A DNA stretch of 20,143 bases, taken from positions 1 to 20,143 of the forward strand of contig JAHJQP010000171.1 of NCBI GenBank assembly GCA_018819165.1, read 5' to 3'. The translations under genes were made by a program, and so were the position numbers. This document shows, piece by piece, positions 6,209 through 16,482 of the stretch (its first letter is position 1; every line of letters begins with the position of its first letter). The DNA is from Pseudomonadota bacterium. Lineage in GTDB: Bacteria; Desulfobacterota; Syntrophia; Syntrophales; UBA5619. Under the pieces are notes generated by a model. That model did not search any database. It was given only the letters and a program-made list of their open reading frames with translations, and was not told where the DNA came from.

Positions 6209-6985
6209 CTACGGCAACGAATTCACGAAATCCGTCAGGGTTGTGTTGAAGGCCTCCGGGTTTTCCAGCATAACGAAGTGCCCCGCCCCCTCGATCAGGG
6301 CAAGCCTGGCCCCGGCGATGTGGTCCCGGATGAACTGCGAGAGCGCAGGCGGCGTCATCTTGTCCTCCGCACCGCAGACGACCAGCGCCGGGATACTGAT
6401 CCCCGCGATCGCCTCCGTGATGTCCAGCCGGTTGCAGGCGGAAAAATCCCCATGGATGATCTCGGGATTCACCCGGGAGAGGCTATCCGTGATGAGGCTG
6501 GAGAATCTCTCCCGATTCTGTTTTGCGACGGAGAACTTGACGGCCATGCCGATGACGGCGGCGGGATCCTGTTTGAGTCCCTCCAGAATCATCGGATTGA
6601 CGGTCATCTTCACGCCACCACCCACCGGGACTACAGCAGCGGCCGCATCGCCGTAACGGATGACAAAACTGAGGCAGATGGCGGCGCCGAGTGAACTGCC
6701 GATCAGGACGGGTTTTTTGATTCCAAGCCCCTCCAGGATCTTTTTCACCCACTCCACGTAGGCGGGCACCTCCTGCTCGCCAGGGCCTTCCGACTGGCCG
6801 TGGCCGGGCAGATCGATGGCCGCGATATTGAATGCATTTTTCAGGGACGTGTACTGCTGTATCCAGCTTGTGTGATCCCAGCCCGCGCCGTGGATGAAGA
6901 CAAGCGTCTTGCGGTCGGGCAGAAAGCTGCCGTTGTTTACCCAGCAGGCGATCTTGCGCCCGTCGATTTCCTGGAAATGGATCAT
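6209..6985 (-). CDS. Alpha/beta-hydrolase fold protein
   Basis: This 258-aa cytoplasmic hydrolase has a visible catalytic triad: nucleophile Ser98 in the elbow GSSLG (96-100), Asp208 in CGAEDKMTP and His236 in GAGHF. The oxyanion-hole motif HGAGWD is at 32-37 and DLPGHGQSEG at 58-67. The layout resembles esterases and the MenH/BioH/haloperoxidase-like group; the substrate cannot be told. The start at 6985 has AAGGAG eight bases upstream, better than the in-frame start at 7030. It is the first gene of the minus-strand run leading into yggT, yggU and murJ, and diverges from proC across about 270 bases. No convincing promoter was found for it. Confidence 0.9.
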   Translation of the reverse strand: MIHFQEIDGRKIACWVNNGSFLPDRKTLVFIHGAGWDHTSWIQQYTSLKNAFNIAAIDLPGHGQSEGPGEQEVPAYVEWVKKILEGLGIKKPVLIGSSLGAAICLSFVIRYGDAAAAVVPVGGGVKMTVNPMILEGLKQDPAAVIGMAVKFSVAKQNRERFSSLITDSLSRVNPEIIHGDFSACNRLDITEAIAGISIPALVVCGAEDKMTPPALSQFIRDHIAGARLALIEGAGHFVMLENPEAFNTTLTDFVNSLP

Positions 6986-7255
6986 GGCGGTCTCCTTCCT
7001 TATTCTACAAATGGATTTCCTGCCTACCACAACCCGGCCCGATTGTGCAATTAAAGATTGAACAAAAACCGCTGTATGAGGTAAAGAATGAATGAGCGGG
7101 GTGACCGGAAGCTCTAATCCTCTGGCCTTGCCTTGCAGGCGGGGAGCCTCAGGATATTGTATGCAGGAATCGCGGATGGCGATGGGGGCTGTTTCGCGGC
7201 CTGTTTATTAAGGGATGCCTGAAATGGGTGTTCCTGAGATGATTGGAGAAAGAGC

Positions 7256-8074
7256 ATGCTGAAGGAGAAGAGGATCGGGATGATCGGCGGCGGGAAGATG
7301 GGGGGCGCCCTCATGGGGGGGATGATATCCGGCGGCCTGGTGAAGGCGGAGGCACTGACGGTGGCGGACAAGGATGAAGATCGGCTCGGAGAGCTTGTGA
7401 AGGCCTACGGCGTCACCGTGACGGTCGACAACCGGGAGGCTGTGCGCCACGCCGATGTGGTTATTCTCGCCGTCAAGCCGCAGAACATGGCGGATGTCCT
7501 CGATGAGCTCGCCGATGCCGTTATGCCGTCGGCGCTCGTCATCTCCATCGCGGCCGGAATCGCCACGGCCTTCATCGAGGAACGTCTCGGGGAGGGGGTG
7601 CGGATCGTCCGGGTCATGCCGAACATGCCCGCCCTGATCGGCGAGGGGGCGGCCGCCCTGTGCTGCGGCGTCTCTGCCACGAAGGCTGATCTGGAGCTGG
7701 CCCGGCACATCTTTGGCGCTGTCGGGATCACCGTGGAGGTGAAAGAGACGCTCATGGATGCCGTGACCGGACTGAGCGGGAGCGGTCCCGGTTACGCCTT
7801 CCTCATCATCGAGGCCCTAACCGACGCCGGCATCCGGATGGGCCTCGGCCGCGAGGTGGCCCTGAAGCTATCCGCACAGAGCCTCTTCGGGGCGGCGAAG
7901 CTCTGCCTCCTGGGCAAGAAGCCCCCCGCGGAGCTGAGGGCGATGGTCACCTCCCCCGGGGGAACGACCCTCGCCGGTCTCAAGGCCCTGGAAGAGGGGC
8001 GTCTCCGGGAGACGCTGATTTCAGCCGTCGAGGCGGCGACGCGGCGCTCCGCAGAACTGGGCGGCAGTAAGTAG
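7256..8074 (+). CDS. proC: Pyrroline-5-carboxylate reductase
   Basis: ProC reduces 1-pyrroline-5-carboxylate to L-proline with NAD(P)H, the last step of proline synthesis. The 272-aa length is typical. The N-terminal Rossmann motif is IGGGKMGGAL (10-19). AVKPQNM (72-78) is the conserved segment after the third strand. The C-terminal dimerisation domain has GLSGSGPGYAF (172-182) and the family signature MVTSPGGTTLAGL (230-242). GGAG lies about eight bases before the ATG. A weak promoter-like TTGCAG-N16-TATTGT (7133-7160) lies upstream. In many bacteria proC is followed by yggT and yggU on the same strand; here those genes lie on the opposite strand, divergently. It ends 13 bases from the convergent end of rng. 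Confidence 0.95.
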   Translation: MLKEKRIGMIGGGKMGGALMGGMISGGLVKAEALTVADKDEDRLGELVKAYGVTVTVDNREAVRHADVVILAVKPQNMADVLDELADAVMPSALVISIAAGIATAFIEERLGEGVRIVRVMPNMPALIGEGAAALCCGVSATKADLELARHIFGAVGITVEVKETLMDAVTGLSGSGPGYAFLIIEALTDAGIRMGLGREVALKLSAQSLFGAAKLCLLGKKPPAELRAMVTSPGGTTLAGLKALEEGRLRETLISAVEAATRRSAELGGSK

Positions 8075-8087
8075 CCCGCGGGGATCC

Positions 8088-10073
8088 TCAGTCGACCAGG
8101 CTTTCGAAGACCCTCCTCAGCCGGTTCAGCGGGTCCTCGCGATTCCCGCTTCCCTTCCCTTGATTCTCCGGCATTGCCTGATTTTTCGGGGGTTCCGGCG
8201 GGAGAGAGTTTCCGTTTATTCGGGAGACGGGTTCGCTCGCTGCGGGCGCGGGTTTTATCCGGACCGGTTCTCGCGGCGGCGTCTCGGGCGATGATTTCGT
8301 TTCCGCAGCCGCCGGCGTCGTGGCCGGAGCTCCCTCCGCGGGCTTTTCTCCCGGCTTCTTCCTGCGATGGCGGGTCCGCCGGTGGGATTTCTTCTTTGCC
8401 GGTTCGCGGGCCGGCTCCTGGCTTTCGGCCGGCGCCGCCCCGTTTTTTTTCGGCTCTTCGGCCGCCTTGGGTTCCACTGCCGCTTTGGGTTCAATGGCTG
8501 CTTTGGTTTCCTCAGGTTCAGACGCTTCCGCCTCTTCAGCTTCCTTTTCCTCCAAGATCTCCACAGGCTTCCGGGCATGGTTGGCTTGCTCGGGCGCAGG
8601 CGGCGCCTCGCGCTTCGTCGTTTCGATCTTCCATTCGTCCCACACCATATCCGGTTTCCCGGAGATGTGGATCGACATATCGTAGGCGCTCTCCAGCCGG
8701 CTGATCTCCGCCCTTTTCTGGTTCAGGAGGTAGTCGGCCACCTCATAGGGGAGGTTGAGCCTGATCAGAGAGTAGAGCCCCTTGACGGCCTGCGACTCGA
8801 TCTTTCGGTAGGCGTTCAGGGCCGTGTACTCCAGGGATGGCCTCACCCCCCGTCCCCGACAGAAGGGGCAGGTCGTGTAGCTGATCTCCTGGATGGTCGA
8901 CTGTTTCTTCTGGCGCGAAAGCTCCAGGATGCCGAACTTGGAGATGTGGGAAAGCTGAATCCGGGACCGGTCCAGGCTGAGGGCCTTCTTGAATGTCTTT
9001 TCCACCTCCGCGTTGTGCTTGCTGTCCATCATGTCGATGAAATCGATGACGACGAGCCCCCCGAGGTCGCGCAGACGGAGCTGTCGGGCGATCTCCTCGG
9101 CCGCCTCCAGATTCGTTTTGTAAGCGGTCTCCTCGACGTTCCGCTTGTGGGATCCCCGACCCGAGTTGACGTCGATGGTGATCATCGCCTCGGTGGGGTT
9201 GATAATGAGGTAACCGCCGGACTTCAGCTCCACACGGTCCTGGTATATCACGCGGATCTGATCCTCTAACTGGTACTTGTCGAAGAGGGGGGTTTTCTCT
9301 TTGTCCAGCTTGATCATCTTCACGTTCCGGGGGGCGACGGCCTTGCAGTAGGCCCTTACCTGGCGGAAGGTCTCCATGTCGTCGACGAGGATCTCCTCGA
9401 TGTCCGTTGTGAAGTAATCCCGGAGCGACCGGACGCCGAAGTCACTCTCCTGGTAGATAAGAGCGGGCGCCACGGTTTCGGAGGCCCGCTTCCGGATCTC
9501 CTTCCAGAGCCGGGAGAGGTGCTGGTAGTCTCGGGCCAGCTCCTGCTTGGTCCGGTTCATTCCGGCCGTCCGGACGATGAACCCGATCCCGTCTTCCGTT
9601 TTGAGCTGCTCGACCAGTTCCTTAAGACGTTTGCGGTCCACCTCGTCCTCGATCTTCCGCGAGATGCCGCTGCTCTCCTTGTTCGGAAGGAGGACGAGGT
9701 ATCTTCCCGGAAGGGAGATGTAGGCGGTGAGGAGGGCGCCCTTGCGCTCGCTGACCTCGCGGAGGATCTGAACGAGGACCTCCTGGCCGGCTTTGAGCGT
9801 CTGTTTCGCGCCTTCCCGGCTGCCGTCGGTCTCCGTGAAGTAGGGGGAGCTGACGTCGCGCAGGGGGAGAAAGCCGTCCTTTTTGCCGCCGTAGTTCACG
9901 AAGGCGGCCTGGAGGCCTCGTTCCACCTTCATCACGAGCCCCTTGTAGATGTTGCCCGTAATCGGCTCCCTCATGGCCATCTGGATGTTGAATTCGACCA
10001 GCTTGCCGTCTTCCACGATCGCCATGCGTTTCTGTTCGAGGTGGACGGCGTTGATCAGCATCTGTTTTTTCAT
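8088..10073 (-). CDS. rng: Ribonuclease E/G family endoribonuclease with basic C-terminal tail
   Basis: This 661-aa single-strand-specific endoribonuclease is expected to take part in rRNA maturation and mRNA decay. The first 490 residues are the catalytic core: an S1-like RNA-binding segment (about 36-120), then a DNase I-like domain with the metal-binding aspartates D301 (ITIDVNSG) and D344 (VVIDFID). C402 and C405 (CPFCRGRG) form the zinc-link motif. The core size fits RNase G, but residues 490-661 add a low-complexity tail rich in Pro, Ala, Glu and Lys. The tail has three EPKAA-like repeats (528-541), an arginine/lysine block (560-573) and a short conserved-looking helix at the end (647-661). 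Whether to call it rne or rng is therefore open. AAAGGA lies before the ATG. It follows yciO by 21 bases, probably in one operon. Confidence 0.93.
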   Translation of the reverse strand: MKKQMLINAVHLEQKRMAIVEDGKLVEFNIQMAMREPITGNIYKGLVMKVERGLQAAFVNYGGKKDGFLPLRDVSSPYFTETDGSREGAKQTLKAGQEVLVQILREVSERKGALLTAYISLPGRYLVLLPNKESSGISRKIEDEVDRKRLKELVEQLKTEDGIGFIVRTAGMNRTKQELARDYQHLSRLWKEIRKRASETVAPALIYQESDFGVRSLRDYFTTDIEEILVDDMETFRQVRAYCKAVAPRNVKMIKLDKEKTPLFDKYQLEDQIRVIYQDRVELKSGGYLIINPTEAMITIDVNSGRGSHKRNVEETAYKTNLEAAEEIARQLRLRDLGGLVVIDFIDMMDSKHNAEVEKTFKKALSLDRSRIQLSHISKFGILELSRQKKQSTIQEISYTTCPFCRGRGVRPSLEYTALNAYRKIESQAVKGLYSLIRLNLPYEVADYLLNQKRAEISRLESAYDMSIHISGKPDMVWDEWKIETTKREAPPAPEQANHARKPVEILEEKEAEEAEASEPEETKAAIEPKAAVEPKAAEEPKKNGAAPAESQEPAREPAKKKSHRRTRHRRKKPGEKPAEGAPATTPAAAETKSSPETPPREPVRIKPAPAASEPVSRINGNSLPPEPPKNQAMPENQGKGSGNREDPLNRLRRVFESLVD

Positions 10074-10094
10074 AAAGATCCTTTCAAAAAGCGT

Positions 10095-10703
10095 CTATAA
10101 AAAGGCGGATACATCGCCTTTTCCTGCTCTGATGACCTCGACCCCTTCCCCGAGGAGGCTGATCACGCTGGACGGCGCCGCAGCGATGATGCCGCCGTCG
10201 ATGATTATGTCCACCCGTTTGCCGAAGAGCTCCTCGATCACCCGGGGGTCGCTGAGAAGCTCGCCCGTCCCGTCCTTGACGCTGGTGCTGATCACGGGCG
10301 ATCCCAGCTCGGCGACCAGTGCCTGGCAGATCCGGTTGTCGGGGATCCGGATGCCGGTGGTCTGCCGCTTGGGGAGGATGATCTTGGGGACGAACCGGGA
10401 GGCCTCGAGGATAAAGGTATAGGGTCCCGGGAGGAGGCGTTTCATGATCTTGTAGGCGTCGTCGGAGACCTTTGCGTAGCGGCTGATGTCCTTGAGGTCG
10501 GCGCAGATGAAGCTGAGTGGCTGTTTCCGGTTGCGGCGCTGGATCTCGTAGATCCTCTCGATCCCCCGTTTGTTCAACAGATCGCACCCCATCCCGTAAA
10601 CCGTATCGGTTGGGTAGATCACGATCCCCCCGCTCTTGAGGATCTCCGCCGCCCTGCGGATCAACCGCATCTGGGGGTTCTGATTGTTGATGGCTGCCAG
10701 CAT
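10095..10703 (-). CDS. yciO: YciO/YrdC/Sua5 family protein (threonylcarbamoyl-AMP synthase-like)
   Basis: The family includes TsaC/Sua5, which makes threonylcarbamoyl-AMP from Thr, bicarbonate and ATP for tRNA t6A. This 202-aa member has the fold's landmarks: YPTDTVYGMGC (30-40), LPGPYTFIL (91-99), GIRIPDN (117-123) and STS (139-141). It ends in IRAGKGDVSAFL. Length and the ending closely match the YciO branch, whose threonylcarbamoyl-AMP activity in E. coli is reported as low, so a true t6A role is uncertain. I chose the ATG at 10703, with AGGGA close upstream and an N-terminus matching YciO. A longer frame from a TTG at 10781 is possible but unneeded. rng follows after 21 bases; carB diverges upstream. 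Confidence 0.88.
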   Translation of the reverse strand: MLAAINNQNPQMRLIRRAAEILKSGGIVIYPTDTVYGMGCDLLNKRGIERIYEIQRRNRKQPLSFICADLKDISRYAKVSDDAYKIMKRLLPGPYTFILEASRFVPKIILPKRQTTGIRIPDNRICQALVAELGSPVISTSVKDGTGELLSDPRVIEELFGKRVDIIIDGGIIAAAPSSVISLLGEGVEVIRAGKGDVSAFL

Positions 10704-10800
10704 TTCGTCCCTGTCTACCGTCGGGAGACGCTCCCGAATTTCAATATCCGGCAATTTATCAGAAACAGAGGCGATGATCAATCAAAGATCTTTCGACAGA

Positions 10801-10822
10801 AAAAATGAGAGAAAAATGAGAG
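10801..10822 (+). repeat. Perfect 2 x 11-bp tandem duplication upstream of the carB promoter
   Basis: AAAAATGAGAG occurs twice in direct succession (10801-10811 and 10812-10822). Both copies are bracketed by GACAGAAA (10795-10802 and 10822-10829). The unit length is about one helical turn, and the array ends 11 bases before the -35 of the carB promoter, where an activator site or UP element would sit. Function is inferred from position only. Confidence 0.6.
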
Positions 10823-10833
10823 ACAGAAACTTA

Positions 10834-10862
10834 TTGACATGGGATGCAATCCTGCGTATCCT
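10834..10862 (+). promoter_or_regulatory. Sigma-70-type promoter for carB
   Basis: A perfect TTGACA (10834-10839), a 17-base spacer and TATCCT (10857-10862, four of six consensus matches) point to carB. The predicted start site near 10869 gives a leader of about 120 bases, long enough for regulation. Confidence 0.7.
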
Positions 10863-10928
10863 CCCCCCGCATAAGCAATGGATCTCCATCGGCGAAAAGG
10901 TGCGTTTGCCGAAGTCTTTTACAGAATA

Positions 10929-10948
10929 CCCCGCCGCAAATCGCGGGG
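10929..10948 (+). promoter_or_regulatory. GC-rich hairpin in the carB leader
   Basis: CCCCGC (10929-10934) pairs with GCGGGG (10943-10948) around an eight-base loop. The G-run can instead pair with the C-run at 10952-10956, so two exclusive foldings exist. No T-run follows (the next bases are ATTCAAAAAA), so it is not an intrinsic terminator. A role in carB control is possible but unproven. Confidence 0.35.
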
Positions 10949-10988
10949 GCTCCCCCATTCAAAAAATCACTTAGAAAAGGATGCATCT

Positions 10989-14192
<3,204 letters not shown>

Positions 14193-14346
14193 GCGGACCC
14201 CACAACCAAGCGGGTGGGACGTTCTGATAGACAACCGGCGCGAGAAAATGACGGATCACATCAACCGGATTCTTGAAACGAGCGAGGCGTCCCGTTTCGC
14301 CGTTGAGTATTTTTTCCTTTCCGGATGGATAGATTTTGGTCAGTTT

Positions 14347-15345
14347 TTATGCGATCCGGGAGAGAATATCCTTTAGCCCCGGGAAAACCGCCCGATCCCC
14401 CTCCCAGGCGTAGAGGAGGAAACCGATGTTCCGCCGCTTCAGCTTGTCCTGGAGGGCGTTTTCAGGGGCGCGGGGAAGGACCAGAACGATGATCGGGTTG
14501 TCGGGGAGGTCCAGAGCGCTGAGAATGAGCTGCGCCGCCCCCGCGCGGAGGCCGGCAGGGGACATCTCCGTCAGGATCTGGAAGACCGCCCGGATCCGGC
14601 CTTCCCGGTTCATGGCCATCAGATCCCGCTCGCCGTCGTTTCCCGTCCGGAGACCGTGCCCGTTCAGGGCGTCGGACAGGTCCCGGATGACGAGACCGCG
14701 GTCGCATTCGGCGCCTGTCTCCCGTTCCAGTTCGCAATGCCGGGCGCCGATCAGGTCTTCGTGCACGCAAATCTCGTCGAAGGTCATCTCGGCCTGGGGA
14801 GAGCGGGCGACGGCCGTCTCCTTGATCCGGGCGATCTTCCGGACGAACTGGGCAATCTGTCGCGCAAAGCGCGGGGAACTGAGGATGCCGATGACGGCTA
14901 CGGGGGTCTCCTCGCCACCGTCGTCCATGATTTCCCACACCCCCCGGTAGCGGTTTTCGAAGAGGGATTTTCCGATCCCCTTTCTGCCGCCGCCGAGCTT
15001 TCCCCGGTGGACGACGTAGATCCTGCCTCCATGGTCCTGGGCGAAGGCGCCGCCGGTCCTCCGGTCGATGCCGCAGAGGGGGAAATTGATCTCGCAGGTG
15101 ATCGCGACGCCGGCGCCGCCCTCCGGCCGGCCGACGCCGAAGGCGTGCCAGTAGCGGCTCCCGGCAATCTTCCGGGAGAAGAACCAGATCCCGAGCCTCT
15201 CCGACCAGGAAACCGTCGCCTTCATGCTGGCGCCCGGGTGGCCCAGCTTGACAGGGATCTTCTCCTCCGTCAGGAGTCTGAAACCTCTGACGAACTGTCG
15301 CTGATATCTCCTGATGGCCGGCTCGTTTTCCACGATTCGCAGCAT
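14347..15345 (-). CDS. Unrecognised protein at the end of the ABC exporter operon; C-terminal half nuclease-fold-like
   Basis: I do not recognise this 332-aa protein. It has no signal peptide or membrane helix, so it should be cytoplasmic. Residues 100-176 contain a basic Gly-rich segment, HRGKLGGGRKGIGKSLFE, then a strand-rich stretch ending in a helix. Residues 211-325 read like a PD-(D/E)XK nuclease fold: a helix, then DL (D241), a strand with Q256-I-L, AAQLILSALDLP (271-282), a VLVLP strand (287-291) and a terminal FLLYAWEG. The position of the usual catalytic Lys is Leu258, so it may be inactive, or the fold call may be wrong. AAGGGAG lies six bases before the ATG. It follows the second permease by 15 bases, so it is probably co-transcribed with the exporter. 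Both the operon link and the fold are inference. Confidence 0.75.
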   Translation of the reverse strand: MLRIVENEPAIRRYQRQFVRGFRLLTEEKIPVKLGHPGASMKATVSWSERLGIWFFSRKIAGSRYWHAFGVGRPEGGAGVAITCEINFPLCGIDRRTGGAFAQDHGGRIYVVHRGKLGGGRKGIGKSLFENRYRGVWEIMDDGGEETPVAVIGILSSPRFARQIAQFVRKIARIKETAVARSPQAEMTFDEICVHEDLIGARHCELERETGAECDRGLVIRDLSDALNGHGLRTGNDGERDLMAMNREGRIRAVFQILTEMSPAGLRAGAAQLILSALDLPDNPIIVLVLPRAPENALQDKLKRRNIGFLLYAWEGDRAVFPGLKDILSRIA

Positions 15346-15360
15346 GGTGTGCTCCCTTTC

Positions 15361-16482
15361 TTAATCCAGCCGTTTCCGGAAACGCCCCACCGCCCCGGCG
15401 AAGACCGCGCCGCCGAGAACGGCCAGGGCGACGTACTGGGGCCAGAGGATCTGCAGCCCCACCCCTTTGAGAAAGATGCCGCGGATGATGACGAGAAAAT
15501 AGCGCAACGGGTTGAGATATGTCAACCACTGGACAACCGTGGGCATGTTAGCGATGGGAAAGACGAAGCCGGAGAGCATGAAGAAGGGGAGGATGAAAAA
15601 GAATGTCGTCATCATCGCCTGCTGCTGGGTCTTCGACACCGTCGAGATGAAAAGCCCGATGCCCAGGGTGCTCAGGAGAAAGAGGCAGGCCGCGAAGAAG
15701 AGAGTCGGGATGCTCCCCGCCAGCGGTATCTCGAACCAGTAGAGGGCGAACATCATCACAAGGACCATCTGGCCGATCGCGATCATGGTATAGGGGATGG
15801 TCTTGCCGATGATCAGTTCGACCGGCTTGAGCGGCGTCACGATGAGCTGCTCCATCGTCCCTGCCTCCTTCTCCTTGATGATGGCGATCGAGGTCATCAA
15901 AAGCGAGATCAGCATGATGACAAAGGCGACGATCCCCGGGACGTAGAAGTTCTGGCTGTCGAGGTTCGGGTTGTACCAGGTACGGATCCGGCCATCGATC
16001 TTTCCGTATTTGAGTTCGCGTCCGTAGAGCTCCTGGATCATTTCGCTGTTGAAGCGGTCGAGGACCATCGTCGTGTAGGCGATCCGGACGGAGGCCATGT
16101 TGCTCATCCCGCCGTCGGCGAGGATCTGGACGGCGGCCGTCTGGCCGCTCCGGATGCGGCTGCTGAAGTCGGGGGGGATCTTGATCCCCAGGTCGACCTT
16201 CCCCGCGAGGAGGAGGCCCTCCAGTTCGCGGGGGGCGCCCGGCAGGTGGGTGACCCGGAAGATCCGGCCGGCGGTGAAGGCGTCGGTCAAAAGCCTGCTC
16301 TCCCTTGTCCGGGACTGGTCGATCAGGGCGACGCGGATGTCCTTGATGTCGTAGTTGACGACGTAGCCGAAGATGAGGAGCTGGATGAGCGGCGCCATGA
16401 TCAGGATGGGACGGCTCCTCCGGTCGCGGAAGAGCTGGATGAATTCCTTGCGGACCATTTCTCTGATTCTCAGCCAGCTCAT
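15361..16482 (-). CDS. ABC-2 type permease (YbhR-like)
   Basis: This is the second of two permeases of a drug/solute exporter. The 373-aa protein has one N-terminal membrane helix (about 25-42) and a large extracytoplasmic domain (about 43-178). Five more helices follow, near 180-202, 223-250, 256-282, 287-312 and 345-366. This is the ABC-2 type layout of YbhR/YhhJ. The conserved coupling segment EKEAGTMEQLIVTPLKP (204-220) is present, as is GFVFPIANMP before the last helix. The start ATG overlaps the previous gene's stop as ATGA, with AAGGGAGG upstream. It presumably pairs with the preceding permease to form the channel. The substrate is unknown; E. coli YbhGFSR has been linked to drug and cation export. 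Confidence 0.92.
   Translation of the reverse strand: MSWLRIREMVRKEFIQLFRDRRSRPILIMAPLIQLLIFGYVVNYDIKDIRVALIDQSRTRESRLLTDAFTAGRIFRVTHLPGAPRELEGLLLAGKVDLGIKIPPDFSSRIRSGQTAAVQILADGGMSNMASVRIAYTTMVLDRFNSEMIQELYGRELKYGKIDGRIRTWYNPNLDSQNFYVPGIVAFVIMLISLLMTSIAIIKEKEAGTMEQLIVTPLKPVELIIGKTIPYTMIAIGQMVLVMMFALYWFEIPLAGSIPTLFFAACLFLLSTLGIGLFISTVSKTQQQAMMTTFFFILPFFMLSGFVFPIANMPTVVQWLTYLNPLRYFLVIIRGIFLKGVGLQILWPQYVALAVLGGAVFAGAVGRFRKRLD

Noticed and set aside
8075..8087. CCCGCGGG palindrome between the convergent ends of proC and rng
   Set aside because: Too short for a hairpin with a loop and without a T-run on either side.
10704..10781. TTG start for yciO at 10781
   Set aside because: No clear ribosome site, and the ATG at 10703 gives the length and N-terminus of YciO. 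It remains a possible alternative.
10878..10988. N-terminal extension of CarB from an ATG at 10878
   Set aside because: No ribosome site precedes it, the 37 extra residues are basic and not conserved, and the ATG at 10989 matches known CarB starts and has AAAAGGA upstream.
14275..14320. Possible carB terminator: GAAACG/CGTTTC stem and later T-run
   Set aside because: The stem is only 6 bp with a 12-base loop, and the T-run at 14310-14315 begins 11 bases after it, too far for intrinsic termination.
14967..14992. Walker A-like G-x4-GKS (residues 120-127) in the unrecognised 332-aa protein
   Set aside because: No Walker B or other P-loop motif follows at a plausible distance, and the protein lacks a P-loop NTPase pattern; probably a Gly-rich basic loop.
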